Shown here: positions 51,440 to 61,178 of the stretch, piece after piece | How the letters are laid out: every line of letters begins with the position of its first letter | Position numbering within the stretch: the stretch's first letter is position 1 | Origin: Formicarius rufipectus | Lineage: Eukaryota; Chordata; Aves; Passeriformes; Formicariidae | Length of the DNA stretch: 64,000 nt | Assembly: GCA_013399695.1 (NCBI GenBank) | Contig: VXAU01006135.1 | Span: 2,321,338-2,385,337, forward strand | Reading direction: 5' to 3' | Translations under genes and position numbers: made by a program | The notes under the pieces: generated by a model | Databases searched by the model: none | What the model was told of the DNA's origin: nothing | Seen by the model: only the letters and a program-made list of their open reading frames with translations

Positions 51440-52060
51440 TTTGTCAGTTCTAATTAAATTACATGCTTTATTTTTTTAATTAAATAGCCTAAAAGGAAAT
51501 AAACTGGAAGACATTCTCTAACAAATGATTTAGAAGTATTTCATATGTATCTAAGACAGGAGCCAAATATAAATTGACAGCTTAGTGCAAGAGAACTGCA
51601 ATCTGGGTTTTATTGCAATAACAAAAGTGCGTATTTAAAAGCCTTCACACAGAGCATCTATTCAGAAACAAGCCCGAAGACAGTCGGGGAATTAAAAAGA
51701 GGATAGTGTTTTGAATTAATCTAGAACATTTTTGTGGATTAGTTTACAAGCACAGAATGCCTCAGGGGGCTAGGGAGAGTGCAGAGCACTGAAGTCAGAG
51801 GGATCTGTCTTTTTCCTCTTGCTGGTGATTAGTTCATATCTCTTTGACACCATGTTTACAAGCCTCTAATTGCCTCATTAATACCTCATTATTACTTAGA
51901 AAGTGAAGAAGCTTTTAGCTTTGAAGCTGCTTTGCTGCACTTGAAGGCAAATATAGAGCGAATTTTGAACGCGTTGGTACTAATTAAAGTTGAAGTCTGT
52001 TTCCTGTTGCTTGTGGGTGGGTGTTAATGGCTTCAAAGAAAAAATTAGGCTCCAATTTAT
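51440..52060. promoter_or_regulatory. Candidate conserved non-coding element cluster
   Basis: Three TAATTA homeodomain cores (51451-51456, 51477-51482, 51981-51986), a TAATTG (51868-51873), a forkhead-type TGTTTAC (51853-51859) and a CpG-containing GAACGCGTTGG stretch occur in about 600 bp. There is no usable open frame and no repeat signature. The look is that of a developmental enhancer. Binding and conservation are inferred. Confidence 0.35.
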
Positions 52061-52540
52061 ATTACTCCACTCCTAACTTACACACGCAGGAATAAGTGCG
52101 AGTAAGGAGCCCATTCCTGGAAAGTGGATTTGCAAAGGGACACAGATCCACACGTCTATTCTCTGTCACGCTTTTTCAGTGTGAACCAGACTCTGTGGAG
52201 GGTTGTTCACTCTCCACTAGACTGCCTGGAACAGAGTGAAGCTGGCCAGGCCAGCTCAGTACATGCAGACAGAGCACATACCTTCCCATGCATGCAGAGG
52301 GCCCCATATTCTCCTTTCACACCAGAACCTGAAAGCAAAACTGATTAACCACTCTGTAAAACTGCCTTGCATCCATTTGCCTCCTGATCTGGATGGACAT
52401 TGTTTCCAGGTCACTCTGGAAAAGTTTGGTTCAAAGAAAAACTAAAATCAGACACGAGATCTTGTGATCTTTCACTTCCCAACTATATGCATGTATACAT
52501 AACAAAAGACAGCACTTTTCTTGATCCAGTAAGCACATAC

Positions 52541-52757
52541 TTCCTGAAATGTGTCTGAAGCTGTGAGACCTTTGGAAAGGGATCCAGTTTTCCAATGACT
52601 GTGCACAACGGTTTCAGCATACAAATTGCAAATAAGCCAGTAACCGCAATTACGGTTACTGGATCATCATACAAATCAGTAAATGAGATGTTTAGAACCT
52701 CATTTGGGCTGTGGAGATGCACTGCCTGATAATGTTTCAAGGAATTTTCTTCCAGCC
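52541..52757 (-). CDS. Candidate internal exon, unknown product
   Basis: On the minus strand a strong acceptor (TTGTCTTGCCTCTGTCCAG, AG at 52759-52758) opens into a frame that is the only one of three without a stop. A donor (GAA followed by GTATGT) lies at 52540-52539. The exon would be 217 nt, entering with two bases before the first full codon and leaving with two bases. The peptide starts LEENSLKHYQAVHLHSPNEV and contains a hydrophobic stretch VIAVTGLFAICML around residue 40. The open frame extends upstream through the acceptor to an ATG at 52807-52809, which would give a signal-peptide-like start (MELILLWLMSALSCLC); this could be an alternative first exon or chance. I do not recognise the protein. 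A perfect 10-bp inverted repeat lies inside the exon. A conserved non-coding element is an alternative explanation. Confidence 0.22.
52637..52662. repeat. Perfect inverted repeat (10-bp arms, 6-bp spacer)
   Basis: CCAGTAACCG, CAATTA, CGGTTACTGG. The arms contain two inverted TAACCG cores that fit the MYB consensus YAACNG. Ten-base perfect arms with a short spacer are expected about once in a window of this size when all spacers up to 20 are allowed, so the location inside a candidate exon is the main point of interest. Confidence 0.9.
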
Positions 52758-53379
52758 CTGGACAGAGGCAAGACAAAGCAGACATTAACCACAACAAAAT
52801 CAATTCCATGGGAATATTTTTAAGAGAAATGTGCTTTCTTTAAATTATCTAGTTTTCAGGGGTCTGGGGATGATGTGAATGAAGAAGGGGGTCAAGGGGA
52901 AGGAAAAGATGCCCATTTTTGGTAAAAGCATTCAGATTCTTAATAAGAATTTTGGATGAGAAAAATGGTGAAAAATAGTCTTTGCTGAAAGCAAATGGAA
53001 AACCCTACACAGACTGGAAGATTTGGATACAAAAATAACATGTTTTCCATGCAAATTAAATTCCAAAAGAGGCATTTTTCACCAGCATTGTTTTTCAGTG
53101 GTGGGGGTTAGGGGTGGCTGCAGAAAAAAAGCCAGTCTAGAAGGCTGAACATTCCTTGATGAAGTAGTCAGAGTTTGGCCAAGAGTCCCCAAGACTCAGG
53201 GTTTAGCTCAGGCTGTTCAGAGTCGATGGTGATTAACGGGCCTTCTTGTCATGGGCCCAGGACAGCAGGTCTTGGCTTACCATGAGCACTCTTAAGGCAG
53301 AACTCAGAACAACTCTCAGCCTTTCACGTTCCTCTCATACCTTACATCTCCTCTAAGGGGAGGTAAGTTGACAAAATTC

Positions 53380-53880
53380 TGATTTCATTTTATTTATGCA
53401 TTAAAAACTATCTAAAAATGTCAATGGCATTAAATTACACGCGTAGCTTGACGGCATCGATTTACAAACATGACTATAAAGAATACAAATATGAAACAAA
53501 ATTTACCTAAAATTATTGGAAAGAAACTGAACCTAAAAAGTGGGTAAGGAAGTAACTCACTTCTCCTGAGTTGTATTTACAGTACCTTTGATTTATATCA
53601 AACATTTAAAAAAAGTATTAAAACAAAAATAATTAAAGCAAGCCAAATCCTTTCCTTGCCAGCACGCAAAGCTTGTCCGACTGGACATATTGAGACTATC
53701 AATCGATGGTGTGTATTTATAACCTAGTGCTCAGACAACTTGGAACGACAAATGCAAACAGCCACAAAGAAGTTACTTTGTAGGCTTGGCACAAACAAAT
53801 CGCTGAGATGAAAAGCAGCTTGGCATTTTTCTTGGGCCAAGCTTCACTTGACGATCCACAACGTGGCATGGAAAGGGCAG
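53380..53880. promoter_or_regulatory. Candidate conserved non-coding element
   Basis: In AT-rich DNA this stretch keeps unusual CpG density (for example four CpGs within 53439-53461) and contains ATCGAT twice (53456-53461 and 53702-53707). CpG loss is normal in neutral vertebrate DNA, so retention suggests constraint or recent origin. No exon is recognised, and the function is inferred. Confidence 0.3.
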
Positions 53881-56064
53881 TGTTACCAAAGGACACAAAG
53901 CCCAGGGAGATGCATCATTAGGGCAAACACAAACCAAGGTGTCAGATTTTGTTATTGTTGCTTCTTCTTTCCCAGAATGGATGTCACTTTCCCTACGTTC
54001 TTGTCCCCAAAGCATACTGGCTTGGAGCTTGGTTGTCTGTTGTTTTTTTAAGGACCAGGCTTGTTCGCACAGCCTGCAAAGCTCTTGCAGCTATAATTTA
54101 AAACTGAGTTGTGTTGATTGAAAACACAGCTAGCATCTGACTGCAGACATGTTTGAAGACTTCCACATGCATAGCCAAATCAGGACTGATGAGGATATGG
54201 TGAGATTTCCCCGAAATATTACAGCAAAGCTCTGCAGGAGCTGTGATCCCCAACTGTGCACTGTGTAGGCAGCCTGGGAAATGTCCATCAAGAGATCCAC
54301 TGGGTTCTCTTCACCATTCTCTTGCCAACTTCTGGCAAGAGAGATTCTCTTAACCATTGACAGGAGACCTGAGCTGTGTAAGTAAGCAAGACACTGTGGT
54401 ACTCAGTCATCACTGAGAGGTTTCTCAGAATACACATCCAAGACTGGAGGAAGAAATCTCAGTGGACTCTAGGCTGGTTCAATATTGATACTCATTCGTC
54501 CTCCAACATGACCAAATCACAAGAGATGCAACTGAGGAGAATGGAAGGAGAGTGGGTAGCCAGTGAACACGCAGCTTCCTGGAAGGAGAACACAGTGACT
54601 TTTATGAGGAGTTGGCTGAGAGAATGGCAGTGAGCTGACAGCTACCAACAGACAATGAACAGAGGTTGCAGGTTACCAGGTGCAGTTTGGTTTTAGGAAT
54701 GCTGATACATGTTGTTTCAGTTCAAAAGGAGCACCTGGCCATCTTCCACGGCTCCTTCAGAGGAGGATGTGGTCAGGCTTCTACTCCTTATTTCCATGAG
54801 CAGACATGGACACTGAGTCTCAAGTGACATTGTCCTATGCATGGATAATGGAAGCTCAGCTGTTTGATGGCACAATGCTTTCATTCTTCTCATACCTTCA
54901 TCTCCTTAGATATGTCAGCGAGCTAAAGGCCTGAGAAAGTCTTAATAAAGTTTTACACTTCTGATGACACTTAGACTTTAAAAGGAAGGTCATAGGTGAT
55001 TTAAGAGACTTTTCTCTCATTTCACATTAAAAAAAAAAAAAAAAGATTTCTCACAGCTCCTTAAACACTAGAATAGATATACATATATTTTTCAGTATAT
55101 GGATTCAAATCCTTGGTTTCTTTGGCAAAAGGCCATTTAAATTCTCATGGATTTGTTATTGCCTGCTATAAATTTACTACTTAGAAAGAATAATATTTCA
55201 TTTGCCTTATCGTTGGTGCCTCCAAAGAGGGTGAAAATGTATTTAAGTCTTTCATTGGGCATCTTGATGAGGGCAGAGAAGGAACAAAAAGAAGAAGCCA
55301 AAAGGACACTTAAAAATTTGATATAAGGCCCCATCAACTACAATTCAGTTGATAAACTTAGGTCTCCTTTGCAATGAATTACAATGCCAAGAGATTTCTT
55401 CTGTAAATTCTGTCCAGAAGTTGGCAAGACTGTTCCTAAGACAGAAAGTAAACTCCTGGGAGACTTGAGCAATACTTTCCATCTGAATAAGCAGAGGATT
55501 TGATCTTACTCGTGTTGGCTTTTAGGCTCTTACTACTTAACACAAAGGAATAAGGGCAGTAGAGACAGTTCACCAGTGCCAGTAGGAAAAGGACCTTGCA
55601 CTCTTCAGTTTACAGATCCATGAGTACACAGAGCACTTCAAGGAGTTAAATCCATTGAGCTAAAGTAATTTCCAGGGCAGCTCTACTTATTCCATGACTT
55701 CTTTCTATCTCCACAGTGACCTCATTTAGAGAGGACACTGCAGGGATCTTAGCTCCATGCATCATCCCCCAAATATGGTAGGTTTGGCATTAAGAGAACA
55801 GGACCTGGACTTCAGCAGGGGCAGAGATCCAAGTGTGCAGAAAAGTGGGCTTGGTTTTGTGTGACAATGTGGAGTGAAATCAAAGAGTCATGCTGTTTGT
55901 GCTCTGGAGCTTCTCCAAAACCTATGTTCAGACCCGGACTTGCCTCCATTTATCAAACTTATTTAGCTTGAAGAGTCTGACCATGTGGTTACCACCATAT
56001 TAGTATCTAGGATACACTAAGTTTATGCTACTGAACAAATTTATGACTTGAAAGCCTGATCCTT
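53881..56064. other. Unique sequence with a poly-A run
   Basis: A run of 16 A residues lies at 55029-55044. A minus-strand frame at 55137-55337 follows a pyrimidine tract ending in AAG, but shows no matching donor or recognisable peptide. Nothing else is recognised. Confidence 0.45.
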
Positions 56065-56188
56065 GTCACTGGGGAACCAAGATGTGGACAGACGAAGCAA
56101 TTTGCCCAGAGTCAAGAAAAGGATGAATTACAGAGCTAAGGATCAAAGCAGAACCCCTGAGTCCCACGTGGCTGGCCACTACCCAGGG
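56065..56188 (-). mobile_element. MIR/CORE-SINE (inverted)
   Basis: The plus strand reads CACTGGGGAACCAAGATGTG, then CAATTTGCCCAGAGTCAAG, ATTACAGAGCTAAGGATC and GAACCCCTGAGTCCCACGTG, ending in GGCCACTACCC. This is the reverse complement of the MIR core ('tggggaaactgaggcacagag', 'gacttgcccaaggtcac', 'gcagagctaggaatagaaccc', 'gtcctgactcc'). Confidence 0.78.
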
Positions 56189-57829
56189 TGATCCCCTCTC
56201 CAGTGACTGAAAGGTCAGTGAACTGCTCTCTAAATGCTTCCAATATGAACTCCCCAAAATATAGCAAATGGTATTTTTCACACTTTGACTAATGAAAGCT
56301 TGGCACATGGCATGAAAAATAAAATCCTCACTGCCAGCAGTACAGATATATATAAAATGATGTTTATTTCTACAGGGCTTGTGAATAAGCAAGACATTTT
56401 TCACCCATGAAAGGCAGTTTCTGTGTGCATGTGTAAGTTAGCAACAACAACAAAAAGTGTGACTGATGATCCCAATGAACATCATCCCAATGAGGTTCAA
56501 ACAGTCATAACTTTTTGCTTCTGAGAAGAAAGCTTCTTTTTTACTTCACCTTACAAACTTCTGGGTTTATTGTGCCTGTATTTGCTCTTGACAAAAATAC
56601 AGATGTAATTTGTCCTTTTGTTTCATATTTAGAGATTAGCTATCATCACAGCATGTATGGAGAAAGGTCCAACAAAAAGATGTGCTCAGAAAGCCTGCAA
56701 GGTCTACTTCCACATGAAAGCAAATCTAGTTTCTGAAAAAGTGAGGGGGGCTCATTCTTGCCAAATGATGACATTTCTCTTACTTGATTCTTTCCCTCCT
56801 GCTTTCCTGGTGCTCTCCACATGATCAATGCTAACAAGAGGAGGGATGAGCCTATCTCCTCATGCAGGCAGATTCAAAGTGATTAGACACAAACTGGCAC
56901 CAATGGTTCACTACAGACACACTTCCAAAACAGACAGTATTGTCTCTTTGTCTGATGAAAAAGTTTTGAAAAAAGAGGGCACTGAAAAAAAGGCCTGAAA
57001 ACTGTAACTTCTGTGATAAACTGATACTGGGATCCCACCACATAGATAAAAGAGGACCTGACCAGTCTTCCAGCTGATAGGAAACATTTGATACCAGTAA
57101 GCACAGCTCAGTAGAGAAGCCATTGCAGGCATTTTAGGCACATGCCATAGTGTGTAAGGGTTATTTCTTCTGAAGTGTAAAAGGATTACTGGAATTATTG
57201 TAAATTTGCTTCCAAGCACTTTATACCATACCACTATTCAGGAATAACACGGGAAAGAATAATTTGGGCACAGGATGGATGCAATGAGGTCAGTGGTTGC
57301 TACTGAGTACTAGCCCCAGCCCCTACTCCCAAGTGAGATGGACAACTGGCTGGGATAGTGGAGGTCTAACTGACCCAGCTCTGGTCAGAGTGGATGAGAT
57401 CCCTTCTAAACCTACATGTGTAAAATTTGCGAACCCAGTATACAGACCCATATGCATTTTGGGATCAGGGAAGTTCAGATCCTGGCCAATTTTCTATTGT
57501 TCAGCTCACAAAACACTGAGATAAATAATGGAAAATGCTTCAGCTGCTATTTATTTAGGGCACTTTTGCCATGTGACATCAGAAAATATTCCATGGTGGA
57601 ATTTATTAACATAAAAATGGACTTGGTGAGACTTTGTGATCTATTAAACTTCCAGCTAACTAGAGTTTTGTTTATCCGATCGACAGATGGTGTTTTTCCG
57701 AACTGGTTATGTTGATTCACAGTGCTGAAGTAGTTACTGGAAAAAAGGACCATGAGTTTAATAAGGAGCAGGCCCACACACATGCAACAAATGTGAGCCA
57801 CATTCTACTAGCTCCAAAAGAAAAAAAGC
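56189..57829. other. Unique sequence, no gene seen
   Basis: Overlapping short open frames at 56.6-57.8 kb on both strands have no recognisable family or splice context. Confidence 0.45.
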
Positions 57830-58000
57830 AGCAGTTTTTACACCAAATTACCAAAATATTGGCATATTTTGCATGTCCATTATGTGTTCCAAGCCGCCAG
57901 AATAGAATGCTGTTTGTAAATGAGCTACTTCAGACATATACATAACGTTACTGGATTTGCTTGGAATATTCTGATCCAGGTTAGGAGAAAGACACCCCCC
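57830..58000. promoter_or_regulatory. Possible conserved block next to a candidate exon
   Basis: Scattered CpGs (agccgcc, aacgtt) and a low-repeat sequence lie directly downstream, on the minus strand, of the candidate exon at 58001-58153. It could be its 3' untranslated region or a conserved non-coding element that includes it. No AATAAA is seen within the first 150 bases after the stop. Confidence 0.2.
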
Positions 58001-58153
58001 TTAGACGCCTCTCTCAGAAGTGCTGTCTTGGAGGGCCGTTTTAGCTGCTTTATAATAAAGACTCATCCCACTTAGAAAACCCCTCTGAGGCTTCTCATTA
58101 ATAAACGCCAATAAACATAATATGATACCCAAGTTGTAGAAATCAATGGCAAT
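58001..58153 (-). CDS. Candidate terminal exon with a membrane segment, unknown product
   Basis: On the minus strand a textbook acceptor (TTTTCTTTTCCTGGTTTCCAG, AG at 58155-58154) is followed in phase 0 by 50 codons and a TAA. The peptide begins IAIDFYNLGIILCLLAFI, a probable membrane-spanning stretch, followed by a charged tail (NEKPQRGF) that ends DSTSERGV. The shape would fit the C-terminus of a multi-pass membrane protein with a short cytosolic tail. I do not recognise the family. The exon retains several CpGs (GGCGTTTATT, ACGGCC, GGCGTC), which hints at constraint. It cannot splice downstream into the 52.5 kb candidate because it contains a stop. A conserved non-coding element or chance remain possible. 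Confidence 0.27.
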   Translation of the reverse strand: MAIDFYNLGIILCLLAFINEKPQRGFLSGMSLYYKAAKTALQDSTSERGV

Positions 58154-59439
58154 CTGGAAACCAGGAAAAGAAAACATACTGAATGACAATAAAGAGTGGA
58201 GCATTTAGAGGACTCTTGAGCAGCTGAACTCCTAGTCATTCTCCAAATATGAAAGAGGTTTCAACTGTTTATGAAATTAAGTGGAGCTTCTGGAACTGCA
58301 CAGTGAACCATGATGAACAGGAAGAAATCTCTTTGCTTATTAGGCCTCAAGGAGGTAATCTACTGTGCTATAGAAACAGCTACAGCCTTTGCTATGCAGC
58401 AGGGAGATTACTCCTGTTCAGGTGGATGAGTGGCTTTCAGATCTTTTTTTCACAATCTCTTTGATTTAATATGTTTTAGAAATTAAATTGAAATGTCCTG
58501 CTTAAATTGCAGACAGAAGCTGTTGAAAAGATGGGATCTATTTGTAGTAGAAGGACATCAGAGAAGGACAGGCTTCTGTCTCCATGGTCTCAAATCCAAG
58601 ATATCCCCCACCTATTGCATCATTTTGTGTGTATGCACATCTATAAGTATGTATATGTATATATAAACACAGTAATATATATAAACACATATATCACTGC
58701 ATACACCTTCTTAGAGGTGTGCATAGGTAATATTATACACATACACAAGCGCAGACTAAACTTTATACAGAGGGAGAATGCATTCCAGAGTCTGACACTG
58801 GGAAGGGTTTTCTTCAGCTATTTACACGCCTAGTCTCAGGCAGGATGTGGTCTGTCGTTGCAGAGGCCACAGCACAAGGTGAGACTTTGCAAAATGTAAT
58901 ACAAGCTATTAATGCTGGTTGGTCTGCAAAATTCATACCTAGTCCTTTGGAGGGAGGATATCAGGATTGAGAAGGGATTTTCTTCAAGAACTGGATTGGT
59001 TGTTTCTGGAACACTGAGACAAAAGACACTGAATTGGACACAGGAGGACAAACAGGCAAGGAAATGCAAGACTGACTACAGTGACTACATCGTATTGGTT
59101 GCAACACCCATAAAGAAAAAAAGATGTGGAACATTAAAACAGTTGTGACAATTCAGCAGTTTTAGTGTGACAGCCTTAAGTAGCAAAAGCCTGTTAAACT
59201 GACACCTGCATGTTTCAAATCATGAGTTGCACAACTGTGCAATGATGTTGTATGTGACTACAACAGCTAACATCAAAATCAATCTTCTGCAGGAAAATCT
59301 ATTTGCCAGACACACCATAGCACAGGTGCCATGGAAAATAACAAGTCATGGCATGACAGTTAGCGGTGCAACTGCTTTAGGCTTAATACTTTTTGAGCCC
59401 AGGAGAGCTACATGTAATGCCACTTGGGCATAAGAGAGC
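58154..59439. other. Unique sequence with an AT-rich microsatellite-like stretch
   Basis: 58648-58695 holds TATG, TATA and ATAAACA-type units, irregular and AT-rich. A 108-codon plus-strand frame covers it (58507-58833) and is a by-product of the repeat. No gene is recognised. Confidence 0.5.
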
Positions 59440-59573
59440 AGAGAAATCTAATTAGGACCTGAGCAATCTGATCTAACATGGAAATTAACCCAACTCCCAG
59501 TGAGAGCAGTTGGACCAGAGACCTCAGGAAGCCCCTTCCAACCTAAATTATTCTTTATTATCTATTATTATCT
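59440..59573 (+). mobile_element. CR1 LINE 3' end, internally shortened
   Basis: GACCTGAGCAATCTGATCTA is followed by AGTGAGAGCAGTTGGACCAG, then AAGCCCCTTCCAACCTAAATT and a degraded tail ATTCTTTATTATCTATTATT. This follows the CR1 3' end ('tgagcaacctgatctag', 'gggttggactagatgacct', 'ggtcccttccaacctaaattattctatgattc'), with diverged bases and a decayed octamer tail. Confidence 0.8.
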
Positions 59574-61117
59574 GCAAGATCCAAAAGGACTGAATCTCAT
59601 CTGCCATCTCTGGCAGGAGCACAAGACACTTTCAGCTTCATTCATGGAAAAAGGAAAAGCTGGGTTCTTACTCTTCCAGTTTTGACATAGGACAGGCTTT
59701 AGGAAAGTCAATGGGTCAGGTAGAATTCCTTGTTGTGGGAAAGGGGTAAGAAACACAGAGACTGAAATCCACTGTGTGACTTGAAATTCCTCAAAAGAGA
59801 GCACATCATGGCAGAAACAGGGAAATACTGATACAGCACAGGCCAACGATACAATGTTTTTCCTGGGAGGAAGGTGAGAGGAAGAGACAAAAGGGTAGTT
59901 AGCCCTGTAAGGAGCATGTTCTGTTAAAAAAATGTTACACTTCCCTACATGCAAATACTGATCTCTCAGAAGCTGTTTCCTCTCAGATCTAATAATCTTC
60001 CTTACCTGTTGGAAACTCATTGTAATCACAAGGTCGAATGCCAGTTTCTCATTAACAAAGACGTTTGCCCTCTATTCCAAGGGGTTTTGTTTTGCCTCAT
60101 TAAAGATATTGTTAAAGCCTCCACAAATATTTTTGTACCCACATGGACTCAGTGAATCTGGCTGTCTTCACTTCCTGCTTTAGCACAACTCACTTGGTAA
60201 GTTGTTGCCTCACCACACCCCTGAAGTGGTTGCCTTTAAGTGGTTGGTGAAATGATTAATATTTATTTAGTAAAGCTCTTTGAAGATGATACATAACATA
60301 TATATCAGCTAACACTATTTATTATGCTTCCAAAAAACAATATAGCTTTTGTAAGATTAAAAGCTAATTTTCCCATTAGTTTTCTTAAAATTTGTTAAAC
60401 CAAAATACCACAACCTTCCCTATGCAGTTTAGCCTTCTTATCTCTTCACATTTTTAATAGTATTTCCCATCTGATTACTGCTAATCACATTGTTATACTG
60501 CTTTGAGAGCTTTGGACTTTTTTACAAAGCTTCTCTATTACTCCAGATAGGCACAAAACAGAAGCAGGTAGGGAGCAATACACATTTTCCAAAGATCAGA
60601 ACCATTATTTAATGTTTTTGTAAATATTTACTTTAGAAGCAGGCTAAATGTTACTTAAGATTTGTTCTAAACTGATGTGTTTAAAAGTAAAAAAATCACG
60701 AGGACATATGGAACTCATCTGAAGGAGAAAAAAAAAAAGTTAAAATTACACAAAAGAATTAATTTTCCTTACTGTTACCAAAGAGTTGTCTTCATAAAAC
60801 TTGTGGCATGCTTTTGTGTCTTAGGTGGAACATCATGACACATATCATGTGGTTTGTGGTCTCCTCATCCTACTGCCTGAAGCTCCAGCTGCAGTTTCCC
60901 CAACCTGACTGTCCCACCAAATCAGCACACGCCCTCATCGTGCTCCCACTGGGATTTCTGTTCCTGTTCTGCTCCTTTTTTTTTTTTTTCCCCCCTTCTT
61001 CTTAGTCATCTTACCCACAAGCGGCATAAATCAAGGCGAGGTCGTGTTTTCACAGCTAGGCACTTCTTGCAACATCAGGGCTGAGTTCAGGGAAATGGCT
61101 GGAAAACTTGCTGTACT
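59574..61117. other. Unique AT-rich sequence, no gene seen
   Basis: A minus-strand frame of 153 codons (59568-60029) overlaps the CR1 tail and has no recognisable domain. T runs occur at about 60976-60990. 60.2-60.8 kb is strongly AT-rich. Confidence 0.5.
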
Positions 61118-61123
61118 CACACA

Positions 61124-61177
<54 letters not shown>
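61118..61177. repeat. Long (CA)n microsatellite
   Basis: A pure CA run of about 25 copies (61126-61176) sits behind a short CA stretch interrupted by one T. It is the longest dinucleotide repeat in the window and is likely length-polymorphic. Open frames reading through it give Thr/His or Cys/Val repeats and are not genes. Confidence 0.98.

Positions 61178-61178
<1 letters not shown>

Noticed and set aside
51750..51775. CTCF-like core (GCCTCAGGGGGCTAGG)
   Set aside because: Lacks the GCGC end of the core and fits poorly.
55137..55337. Minus-strand frame following a pyrimidine tract, starting MPNERLKYIFTLFGG
   Set aside because: The acceptor is a weaker AAG, no donor or recognised peptide was found, and the context is AT-rich with many chance openings.
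59568..60029. 153-codon minus-strand open frame
   Set aside because: Overlaps a CR1 tail and has no recognisable domain.
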